From assembly GCA_015680685.1 (NCBI GenBank), contig MNCI01004069.1:89890-147964 (forward strand): DNA of 58,075 bases. Reading direction: 5' to 3'. The stretch's first letter is position 1; every line of letters starts with the position of its first letter. Below the pieces are notes generated by a model that saw nothing but the letters and a program-made list of their open reading frames with translations, was not told where the DNA came from and made no database searches. The DNA is from Gnetum montanum. Taxonomy: Eukaryota > Streptophyta > Gnetopsida > Gnetales > Gnetaceae. A program made the position numbers and the translations under genes. Below, piece after piece: positions 33,540-44,700 of this stretch.

Positions 33540-34770
33540 AGATGCCATAAGATCTAGGTCATAAGAATAAATAATAGTTTCTTCATCAAGCAAAATACTT
33601 CATGAAAATCAATGGACATCTTTACAAGGTGTGCACTGATGGCCTAGTTCATTGGTATGTCTCTGATGAAAATCAACTACATGTTCTCTAGGATGCACAC
33701 AAAGGCCCTTGCAAAGGCCACTATGTAGGAAGATGCATAGGGATAAAAATCCTGATGGCAAGACACTAATGACCTACAATCTTCAAGGATGCCCACCAGT
33801 TTTTCTGATCTTGTAAACATTGTGAAAGAGATGGTGCGATAAACACATGAATGGAGGATCCTCAATAATGGATTTAACCACTAGAGCCCTTTGACATATG
33901 GGCCATAGACTTCATGAGTCCCATCATACCCATGTCCAATTAAAAGACATATATCATCGTAACAGTTGATTACTGCACCAAATGGGTAGAAGTAGTAGCT
34001 ATCACTGACTATACATCACCTACTATTGCTTGATTTGTACAACAAAAAATTGTAAATAGGTTTGGAATGCCACATGCAGTGATTTTTGACAATGGAACCC
34101 ATTTTACAAAGGTCATTTTTTGAAAGTTGATGCAACACTTGGGGGTTAAACATAAATTAACAACACCCTACCATCCCCAAGCTAATGATCAAGCAAAGGT
34201 GACTAACAAGGAGATTACAAAGATTCTAACACAAACTATCAACAAGTATAGGAGAGACTGAAGCACAAAACTCAACGATGCCCTTTCAATCTACCACTCA
34301 GCATGGAAACTCCCTATTGGCTACTCTCCCTATGAGTTAGTGTAGGAGAAACATCCAATACTCTCAATCCAATCTGAGCTCCATACACTTTCAACAGCCT
34401 ATGACTTGGACCTTAACCTGAGCCTAGCATAAAGAGAAAGACTAATCAACCTAAATGTGCTAAATGAAAATTGATTAATGGCCGTATTTTTGAATGAAGT
34501 ACATAAGGCATACAACAAGAAGCATCATGACCTTAGAATACAGAAAGTAAGATTTCAACATGGAGATAAGGTTCTCTACTTGAATCCCACACATGTACCC
34601 TAGAAAATAAAGTTTCAAACATTTTGGAAGGGATCTTGTATAATTGAAAAAACATTTCCTTTTGGAACCATGTTAATATACAAACCTAAGATCCCACATA
34701 GAAAGCTTTGGTCAACATCCAACAAGTGAAACTTTTCCTAGAGCCAAGACAAGGTAGTGTAACTACTACA
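33540..34770 (+). pseudogene. Integrase remnant, catalytic Glu changed to Lys
   Basis: The zinc finger is seen as DAHKGPCKGHYVG (about 33690-33730) and SCKHCERDG (about 33805-33832). The core has AIDFMSPI with Asp at 33908-33910 and VIFDNGTHF with Asp at 34088-34090. The third residue, exactly 36 codons later at 34196-34198, is AAG (Lys) in the context NDQAKVTNKEI, where the family has G-Q-x-E. C-terminal text (HGDKVLYLNP, FQTFWKGSCIIEKTFPFG) ends near 34730. It has stops throughout. Confidence 0.85.
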
Positions 34771-36864
34771 TCATCAGATGAACAACTACTCTCTATATTC
34801 TAGATATCCTCCTTCCAACTTAGTCATGGGGGAGATAGCCATCTATGCTAATCATACACATGGCTCCTCAATTTTTCACCTTTTTATTTTTCATCATGTT
34901 TGTTTTACACATTTTTTATTTTACACCTTGTTAATTTTTGTCCATCTTCTCAATTTTTTTACAACATCGTTAGTGTGTTTTATCTTTCTTGAATATTTTA
35001 TACTTTTTTATACATTGCACTTTATTTTATTTTTGTGTGAATTTCCACTATTTTTCTAATAAAATTGCTTTATTACAATAGGACACAGTGCCACTCTTGC
35101 TATTTACTAATGGTGGTTTATGCTTATTGTTATGATTGTTAATTTCTGGTTTTTATTTTTGAATTTTGATGTCTAAAGACTAAGACAAAGTTTATTTTTC
35201 ATGGAACATGTAGTGAGTCCACATCATCTACCCATCCACAAACTCTATGGTTTTTGTTGTTCTGAAAGTTTGAGGCCCCTTTCATTAAATAAATTTTTAA
35301 TAAATTGATGACCCTGGTAGTTTCTAGAATTGGGAAGTATTTAAAGGTTTGCATACGGTGTGACTTCAAGGGGACTCAATACTCTTTGTACTTTTCTACT
35401 TACTTGGGTGATTAAGTATTTTCATTGACTTCTTACCATTCCATATCAACCAATCATAGGAAGTCAAATAAATTCTTTGCATGGTGTGGTTCCCATCCAA
35501 AACAAGAAAAAAAAAACAAAAAAAAACATGATAAACATTCAAAGCAAACCCCTTAGATAAATAAAATAGGACTAGTTATGGAACTAGAAAGACATGGTAC
35601 CCATGCTTGAGGGTCCCCTCTAACTAAGGTCCTCTCTCACTTCCTACTTCTCTTTTCTTTTCTTTATGGTGCAGTGGTTCTTTTATGAGAGCACTCTTGT
35701 GTCTTAAGGGGATGGATCAATCTTAGAGTGGCAATGTGAAGTCACTGGAAGCAATTGGTTTTGATATGGACTAAGGATGGATCTTCTCGGGTCATTTAAA
35801 CACAAATTCCACAAGGGACTTCTTATGAACTCAATTCGAGACTTCATCCCACCATCCTAGTCATTCATTTGTGCTACCCATAACTCACCTCACTATTGGT
35901 TTCTATGTTATGCTCAATGTCTTACTTTGACGTGTTGGACTTCTTGGACAGATTCTTCCAGGTTGGTCCTTAACTTTTCATGACCATTAATTGGCTATGG
36001 GGCCCACAGAATCCTTAGTTGAGGTTATGCAAGGGTAAAAAGGGCATGTGACTACTATGGGAAGGACCCACTTATATATCTCTTGGTTTGGATAGTTAAG
36101 CCCCTTACCTTAAACATTGTTGTAATCATATCTTTCACATACCCCATTGTACATCCAACTCTGTGCTTCTTAAAACCTTCATAAAACTTCATTCTCTAAC
36201 ATTTTCTTAATTTTTAGAATTTTTTAAACTCTAACATCCTCTTCTACCATTTTCATCATGTTCGTGGCTTTTTAGGCTTCCATTTGACTCCAATTTCATT
36301 CAAAAATTCCTTGTATTTTCCAAGTTTTACTAAATTCAACCAAAGTCAATGATGGTCAATAGCCATGTTGACTAAGCCTAGTCAATGTAGCCGACCATGC
36401 AAAAAGTCTATAAATACCACCAAACACTTTGTAATTTTTTATCATTTGCTTTACAACAAGAGGGAAGTTTTTGCCATTTTTCAAAGCCCAAAACCTTCTA
36501 GAGCCTATAACATTCCAATTGTTTATCCAAATCACTCCATTCTTTAATCCTATAGCTACCGAAGGTAAGCTCTTCATCATGGAGGCTACAAACCTTAAGG
36601 TTTTTAACAAAAAAAATTTTCCCCCAAAAAGACCAATGTATACAACAATAATGAAAACCGTTATTTTTGAGAGTTTAACCCTTTCAACAACCTCTAGTGT
36701 AACTATAATCATTTATCAACATTAAAAAAATAATTTAACAATTAAAATTGATCAAATCAACCATAATCACAACTTACCTAGGTGTAGTGCTACTAACAAG
36801 ATAAGGTATCACAAATTGTTTCACATTATACAATAAGTGCTAATCCATGGTCATGTTGGGGTTA
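34771..36864 (+). other. Post-integrase spacer
   Basis: Begins with the block MGEIAIYANHTHG shared with the gag-protease element, then T-rich DNA to about 35060 and patches matching 20161-21300 in reverse complement. No retrotransposon domain. A TATA box lies at 36409-36416. Short frames at 36365-36725 have no supported function. Confidence 0.55.
36409..36416 (+). promoter_or_regulatory. Internal TATA box before the extra ORF
   Basis: TATAAATA in the context AAGTCTATAAATACCACC, about 450 bp before the first readable part of the extra ORF and 8.6 kb from the LTR promoter. Same form as the LTR TATA boxes (CTATAAATAC). It is motif evidence only. Confidence 0.4.
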
Positions 36865-39712
36865 TAGATGGCACCAAGATCAAAATGACTATAAGAAGGA
36901 GGACTATCTCAACAAAAGGAGAAATGACCTAGAACTGGAAGAGGCCAACAAAAGCAAGCCCAGGAATAGGTAGAAGAAACCCATGCAACAGGACCTCTTT
37001 AGGAGGAGCTTGAAGTGGAATCTGTTAGATAGATTCTCGAAGAAGAGGCTACAACAAAACAATTGCTACCAAGAGAGGCATCAAGGCCCATACTGAGACT
37101 TGAAGTCAATTAACACAAGCCTGCCTTGACACAATCAGACCAAATGATGTTCAATGCTTAGTTCTCCAGGCACTAAACTTTGGATCATTCTTAGAACATG
37201 CTCTAGCAGAGGTGAAGACATAGTTGCAAACCTCTCCTATGTGGCCAATCATCACTTCTAGCATAAAGTAATACATGGAAGAGACATACCTATTCTGGAA
37301 TAATAGAAGGACAAGCTCCACTAAGAAGATCAAGAACATTCAAGTGTCCTACTCAGCTAAATCCATCATGCAAGCACTTAGGTTGTCTAATTTTGCAACA
37401 CAACTAGCAAAGTTATTTATGTAAGCTAATCCAAAGCCTAAAAAGGAGTGGACCTAGCAGTGTTATGGGGTTGACTATAAGGAGTTTAGTGCACTCACAT
37501 CAGCAAAACGTGTATACTTCAAGATAATAGCTTATCACCTCAATCCAATGATGAGGCCCAATAAGGTGATTTCCTTCTCTGCCTAAGCATGTGCTTCTCG
37601 AAGTGAGAGATTTCCAGCAAACCTTCCACAATTGATCTATCTAAAAATAAAAAATCATTTCAAAGAAAATGAACATGGAAGGAAAACCCTGCCTTTCCTA
37701 TGCCTCATTTGAAAACTTTGTAAAAGGGTATGGATAATTCGCTATGCCAATGACACAATCAAGCATACTCTTGTAGCCTCTTGGTTCAAAATGATGAAGG
37801 ACAAGATACCTGTCGTGTCTAAATAAGAGGAGCAATAGCCACCACCTCTACCACCCATTCAAGAAACAACATCGAAGGCCAACGTATCCATTGAATGCTT
37901 GCATGAAATTTGAGAATAGCTCTTGAGTAAGCAAGAGTAGCGAGCAGGAATGAGTGGTGGAGATCCATTTTTATATTGACCTACAATGAGTCACCTTAAT
38001 GGCTCAAGAAATTAGCCAGATGGAAGCAGGTGGATCAATGTTTTTGGCCCAATGAATATACTTGCCCATGAGCTCAAATCCCAATGCTTAAGAGGGGATG
38101 GTATCTCTATCTCAACACCATTTATTCCCAAAAATCTTTGGGAATGTTGCCTTCTTTTGGTGCATTTGGAGGAGTGCGAGGGCCAACTATATTGGTGATG
38201 TAATACCAAGGGTAGGAGATAGCTACAGAAGTGGTTGCTAACCAAATTGCAGAAGCACTTAACACACATGCAACATCTGTACCAAATATATCTCCACTTC
38301 AAGATGTGCAGACATCCACAAAAATTATCAATGAAAGATTGAGTGTAGCCCAACATAAAGAATTACTAGACTGACTAGTGGGGACTAGGCAACCAATTCT
38401 AGACATCTTTGATTTTTCAACTAACATTACTGCAACCTAGTTAGAGCTACTCGAAGTAAAAAGAAAATGCATTATCTTGGAAGGGAAACTTGAAAGAGCT
38501 CAAGCACAAAACCAATGCTTGGCTACAAAGGTTGCTAAACTATGTGCTCATTTTGCTAATCTCGCACTCCTTAGCCTAGCAATAACTAGAGATGAAGCTT
38601 TTCAATAGCTTCAAGAATGATTAAAACAAGTTGAGAAGGGAATGGTAATAGCCATCTTCAACTAACCAATAGTAGAAGAAAAAACCTACTTAGTTCAAAA
38701 ATACTTGGTTCAGATGCACCAAGAAAATAAAACACTAACTACAGAAAACCATGGCTTATGAAATGTTGATGCACAAAAATAATAGATGCAGGGATTTATT
38801 CATCCATAGTAGGAACAACTCAGCAGAGTGAACACAGAATTAAGGAAATTGGCTATAGAGAATCGTAATCTATCTATGGAGGAAGTTCGTGCCTTATGCT
38901 AGAAATCTACCGTTGAAATCAGTACCTATAAAAATGAGGCTCTTACATTTAAGAGAGTTAAGAATCATTACCGTGACCATGTTGGCTTGTAAAAAGAAGT
39001 GAATGAAAAACATATCCAAGTGGCTAAAGTAAAAGTGAATGATGCCTTCCAACAAAGAAGAGAGGTGTGGCAGCCCATCATTAATGGGATAGATGCCTAC
39101 AACAAAGTAGAGATCTTTCTGAAGGAGTTACAAATTGAAGAAATGACAGAGTATATGGAGTTGGCCAATCTCTAATATGCAAATCTAATGATGCTAACTG
39201 TTGGACAACCGTAATCAAAACTTGAAAAGTAGGTGGCCAGCTCATACTTATTATCCAAGGCCGAGTTCAAGCACCACAAAGACACTAAGCAAAAGCTTGA
39301 GATGGTAAACATTAAACTCGAAGTTCTCAAGGCACAATTCATTGATCAATGATCAACTATCAAGAACCTAGCTAGGAGCATGAATGATTACTAGGAGTTG
39401 TAGAATGAAATCAAGACATTTGACAAGAAGCATAAACAATTCGCTACTTGATTCATCAATGTTAAGAAGCTATTCCTAGCAATACCCTATCCTTGGGATG
39501 TGCCTATTCTGGCCTACATTAGCAAAGCTATGTGAAACATGTGTGATTCCAAGAGTAAGGAGGAGAAAATGAAAGCATTTTTGGATTCTTTCTACCTTCT
39601 ACTAGAAGTTGTAGCAGCAGTTGGATAGCGACAATAGCCTCAACCGTCGCATGTGCCTAAAGCTAGAGAAGGTCTGTCGGAGCCCCAGAAGCCTTCACTG
39701 CCTAAAACCATA
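36865..39712 (+). pseudogene. Extra ORF after integrase, unrecognised, coiled-coil end
   Basis: Sense-strand coding sequence of about 950 codons, no introns needed, broken by stops (mostly TAG or TGA at likely Q, W or R positions) and a few frame changes (near 37150 and 38000-38230). The N-terminal part is acidic and Gln-rich (QEELEVESVR-like). The middle is the best conserved: CLVLQALNFGSFLEHALAEV, then KRVYFKIIAYHLNPMMRPNK, ACASRSERFPANLPQLIYL and HTLVASWFKMMKDKIPVV (37150-37820). The last 400 codons are highly charged with heptad-like spacing (TELRKLAIENRNLSMEEVRA, KQKLEMVNIKLEVLKAQF), ending near YLLLEVVAAVG at 39570-39620. No signal peptide or membrane segment is visible, so it does not look like an envelope protein. 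Extra ORFs in this position are known in Athila-type elements; I cannot name this one. Confidence 0.65.
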
Positions 39713-39941
39713 TGATATTTTCAATTGTCTTTATGCCATCTGAGGACATGTTATCTGATTTTTTTGTTTAGTATTTAATTTTGTCTTGTAAACACCACAA
39801 TTTGTAATTTTGTTGATCCATACACTTGGGCACTCAGTTTTATCATGTTAGTCATGTTGTGTCCTATGTTAGTCAATAATCCTATACCTTTTCAATTTTG
39901 TAAAGAACTCAAGGACGAGTTTTCATTCAATCGTGGGGGTA

Positions 39942-40838
39942 TGATGAGTTACAGATTGGCTGCATCGATAAGGCCTTGTCGACTTGGCCCCATTGACTAG
40001 ACCCTATCAATGCATTATTTCATGTGTTGACGTGGCCTCATCAATGTAGGGTCTATTCTCGCATATAAATATGTGTCAACCCATCATGTTTAGGCATCAT
40101 TCTATCATAGTGTAGTAAAGCTCTTGCAATTTTTAGATTCAAGAATTAGAATATTTTCTTTAATGTCCACAACAAGAGTCATTGAGTGTACAAATCTTTA
40201 TTCGAGCACTGTTGTACCTATGCATGATAATGTGTGTGGCAATAAAGATGAACTTCTTGATAAACCTTACAACATTTTAGATAGTTTAAATGTTTTACTT
40301 ATGCATTTAATGTTTTTAGTTATTTATTCAATGTTCTTTAATAATTAAGCTAATTAAGTAATTAATCAAGATAAGCTAAATAGTAATTAAGTAAACTCAT
40401 AAGTACGACCACTTTGAGCATGTGTATGACATTTGGTAATCTCAATAGCACTTAACACTTGGTAACTCAGCAACATCATATGTGTTTAGGATGTGTATAG
40501 TAAGTGAGACAAGATACTTATGATAGGACTTGTTGAATAATAATTAGCCCATTAGATTAAAGTAGGTGTTAAGTTACTTTATTCTCTATCTTGTTTATTC
40601 CAAACACCAAAACTATAAAACATAAAATGATAAAAATCATGTGCCTCAATTACACTTAAACCATACCCCTGAGCTTCACAAGTGTAGTTGGGAGGATAAC
40701 AAACATCCTCAATGTCTAATTTACTTCCTAGAGAACTAGTGCATCAAAAAACTGTACGGTCCATGGAATTCGACCAAATCACGCATGAGCGCTTAATGAT
40801 TCATATAGGTGGGTGTAGGGGTATCTTGCCACTCATTA
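39942..40838 (+). repeat. 3' LTR
   Basis: Starts TGATGAGTTACAG directly after the polypurine tract GTGGGGGTA (39933-39941) and ends CCACTCATTA. TATA-like ATATAAATATG near 40062 and AATAAA at 40241-40246. Pairs with 27633-28543; the many differences point to an old insertion. Confidence 0.9.
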
Positions 40839-41034
40839 GAAAGAAACCCTTGAAAATTTCAAATACTTAGCTTGCAAAATATAACTCCAACCCATTGTAT
40901 ACCTTCAAACATCGTGTATTGTATTATATTTAAAAAATAGGTATCATGAATAAGTTATATTCTATTGATACTATCTATCATTTAATCCATATCTCGAAGA
41001 ATTAGAAGAAGCATCTTACCTTGTTGTCTATGAT

Positions 41035-41300
41035 TTAAATATTCATCATCATTATAACCTTGTCCCAACAAAATAGGGTTGGCTACATGAGTTCTTTTTG
41101 GTCATTCACTTCTATGAAGAGTTATATCTTTGTTTATTTACAATTTCTTCAAATCCTCTTTAATCTTTTTTTACTATGTCTTTTTTGGTCTTCCTCTTAC
41201 TTGCTTTCCTAGAAGAATGATGTAGCAACCTTTTTTTATAAGCTTGTTATTTGGTATTCGTGGCACATGTCTAAACTATGATTTAGATATTATTTTTCTA
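41035..41300 (-). mobile_element. 3' fragment of a LINE (non-LTR element)
   Basis: On the minus strand there are pieces typical of the end of plant LINE ORF2: RGRPKK at about 41180-41198, then an RKDL-type linker (KEDLKKL), R-S-E-x-P-K-R-T-H-V-A-N-P (family: W-R-x-x-I/T-H-V-A-D-P-T) and LGQGYNDDE near 41050-41075. Frames are broken. The rest of the LINE is absent or not recognisable in 40844-41732. Confidence 0.5.
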
Positions 41301-41732
41301 ATTTTATTTTAGAGGAGGAGACTCTCAAACTTGAAACGTTTTTAACTATATGTAACCCCCACTTTCCTTACTTGTCAAACAATAAGCTAATCACTTTAAT
41401 CATATCTCATAAGCCCATAATGAAAACAAAAAAAAAATTAAAATAAATTTAAAATAGCTTTATGATTTCAGAAAAAGACTTCTAAATTATAATGACAGAA
41501 ATGTTTTTTTTTTTTTTAAATCACAAACAATAACTTTTCCTCTGCGTTGACTTACAAATTTGAAATTTCGGTTTCATCGTTATCCCCTGTTTTCCTATGT
41601 CCAGAAATGAGCTTGACATCAAGCTTGATCTAGTTTTTCAATAATATGTACCAAAGCTGAAAGTATGGAAGACTCTGTATGTTAGAAATGTGTACAGACC
41701 TCAGCTTTACAACTTACATGTAATGTTCTGCA

Positions 41733-44700
41733 TCACACAGGTTCAAATGCAGGTCCATATTCAACACAATTTTTCACAGAAGAAGAAGATTCAGGGCACT
41801 GGCTCAAGCTACAGGACCCAGAGTTAGTACTTCTGTTAAATCTCAAATGCAGTGCAGAAGGAGCTGAGTTTGCAGAAATACCAATGTCAGACAACGCATT
41901 CTTTTCAACTGCCAAAGCCTCGCTTAATATTTCCATGACTTCCTTAATACCAGGTCTCAAATGTGCTTCCGATCTTACACATTTAAGGGCCAGCCCAGCC
42001 ACCATTGCTATAGAGTTTATGCTTGCAAATTTTTCTTTCAATCTACTGTCAACTATCGAGGAAAGCCGGACATGCTCAGGGTCCTCTGTGTCAATACATG
42101 ACGTTACCTGTTCAAGATAAATGATAATTTGTCTTTTAAATAATAATATCTAACAATTTCATGGAATGGTAATAATATTCAAATAATCAGTTTTTGGTGG
42201 TTCTTAGTTAATACCCAGCTGACAATATTAATTTGGTCTTCGCTTAAGCTGACGTCAATGGGTTGTCTGCCACACACAATTTCCAGCAGCACCACTCCGA
42301 AGCTGTATATATCACTTTTTTCAGTAAGCATGCGTGTCATGTAATACCTGTCAATATAATGTTCTTCATTATTATATGGTTTTCTCCATTTTTCTGAAGA
42401 AATGACATTAGATTACTGCAATTATAGATTTACTGTAGAGTATCTGCTGTCTACAAACAGGGATCAGGCAGAGTTTTTACTGTGGATCCAGGTATCCGAG
42501 TGTGCCTTTAACTGTGGTTGTTATGTGGGAAACATTCTCAAGTACTCTGGAGATACCCAAATCAGAGAGTTTTCCGTTGAAAGTTCTGTCAATCAAGATA
42601 TTTGCAGATTTCAAGTCTCTGTGGATTATCCTGGGCTTGCATTCCAGGTGCAGATAGTGCAGCCCTTGAGAGATGATTTTTTAAAAAACGGGGACAAAAG
42701 CGAGGGCATACTTTAGTATTTGAATTAAAAGTTAAAACTTCAAACAGGCCAGTAGTTATAAATGACATTTATATACCAAGAGCAGCATGGAGCGTGATCT
42801 GAAGTCTGTCCTTCCACCGTAGTTCCAAATGGCATTTTTCCTCATCTGTAATAAAAATGTTTGTTCAACCTTCAGAGCTCCCTTGTCTGGGAATTAAAAA
42901 TAAAAATTAAATGAATTGACATCTATGCCTATAGATATGTCCTCTTATCCTTCTCATCTCTCTACATTTTCAAATTAATATAGAGAAAAATTGAAACTAG
43001 AATGATCATGGAAAAAAAAGCACCAAATACCGTAAAGATGATCTTTGAGAGATCCATTTGGCATGTATTCGTATACCAACATTAGTTCACCAGAATCATT
43101 GCAGTAGCCCAGGAGCTTTACTATATTCTCATGACTTAATCCCGACAAAAGTAGGATCTGCAAATTTTAACTTCTAATAAGTAGGCTAAACCTTGTGGAA
43201 ATGGACAAATATATTAACAAATTAAACTAATTCAAAAAAATTTTGAAAAAAATTACCTTTATTGTAGAAAAAGTACTAGAGAGTGCTATTGTATGTAACT
43301 AAAAATTTTCAGTTTAAGAATCACTGCCAAAACTATAGGCTTACTTCAATAACCAAAAGTATTCCCTGCCAAGATTTCTGCCATAAAAAAGGACCAAAAA
43401 TTCCCTTACTAAATAAATGAATAATATTAATAAGTTATTTTCAACTCATACCTAGGCACACAAAGTCTGAGGTTACTTTATGAATGTTTCAAAAGAGCAA
43501 GTCAGCTTCCATTATGATTCAACCCATATTTACTAAATATTGCATGATCTTATTTACAGTTCTATAGAGTGTTGAGACCTCTTACTCTTTACAATTTCCT
43601 TTCCCACAACTTTCCACATTTCTCCCAACCTTTTCTTTCTATTATGTTTTTATAAAATTAAAAGACATGTAAGATAAATTAGTTTATACTTCTATGTAAA
43701 TGGTTCCTTTATAGTCAGAATCTATCTATTGTAAATTGTGAAATGTTATTTACAAAATTTGTAAGTTTAAACATATCTAATACTCTGATCTTCTAATTTT
43801 ATTACGCTTAAGAGTTAAGATAATACATGTGGTCTAACAATAATGCCTACCAGAGCATCCATAGTTTTATACTAACGAAAGCACTTAAATTTAGTTACCT
43901 CGTTAAGAAATTCATCGGTTCCTTGATTAGAAAATGCTGATAGAACTTTGACAGCGACTTCTTGTCCATAAGGAAAATTTCCATGGAAGACTGGTCCAAA
44001 TCCACCCCGTCCAATTTCATGTGAGAAATCCTGAGTAGCTAATATGAGCTCTTTTGTTGTGAATGATCTACACTGTGATGACTTGGGTATCTTCAGTTTT
44101 GATGATGATTCTTCATAAATTTATAGCTATATTAAGGTTCTTAAATCATCATTTTTATCTGTATAAAATTTAAAATTGGTGTGGTAAACACTTTTTGTAC
44201 AAAGTAATTATGAGTTATGGACCATACCTTTGCCTTTAGCCCTGTTAGCCTTGTATTTTCTGAAACCAGCATACGATATCTCCATTATGATTATAAGCAA
44301 AATTGCACAAGTTGTTGCTACAAGTATGGCTTTGAGAATCCGGTGCCCCTTTGATTCAGGGGCCTTTGATTTAGAAATAAGGTATTGGTTGCCAGAGAAG
44401 CTGCATATAAGTTAACTTCGCTTTATATCATCCTTTGTCTTCAGTTATCAAAAGATAAGGTATTGTCATTATAAGGTATTGCCATTATACACAAACTTAA
44501 AACATTACTTGAATTTGGGACCCAGCTTAGCCAGTTGAGGTGTGACTTCTCCACTAAAATTATTGTTAGCAATAGACCTGGAATATTTCATGGAAGTCTC
44601 GTTGCAGTTTAAATACTTAAAAATTATGATTTTCTCTGTGCAATAAATTAAAGAATCTACTAATGAAGATTCAATTTCAATTTCAATTTTATAATCAAGC

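Larger units (their letters stand above)
27633..40838 (+). mobile_element. Full-length Athila-like Ty3/gypsy element with extra ORF
   Basis: LTRs at 27633-28543 and 39942-40838 are flanked by the 5-bp target duplication GAAAG (27628-27632 and 40839-40843). Inside, in order: tRNA-Asp primer site, gag, protease, RT, RNase H, integrase, a ~2 kb spacer with a TATA box, a ~950-codon extra ORF and the polypurine tract GTGGGGGTA (39933-39941). The RT and RNase H text (GIVLGHQI, SFLG, KGTKNVVVDHLSRL) is closest to Athila-type pol as I know it. All frames carry many stops. At about 13.2 kb it is the master-type relative of the smaller element at 19349-26178. Confidence 0.85.

Noticed and set aside
34778-35059. 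93-codon open frame after integrase
   Set aside because: Beyond its first residues, which match the conserved MGEIAIYAN block, it is T-rich spacer translated as F, L and I.
36865-39712. Envelope protein gene after integrase
   Set aside because: No signal peptide, membrane segment or cleavage-site-like features; the text is soluble, charged and coiled-coil-like.
41884-42716. Plus-strand open frames opposite the receptor-kinase exons
   Set aside because: They are shadows of the kinase exons, which have splice signals, phase agreement and clear domains on the minus strand.
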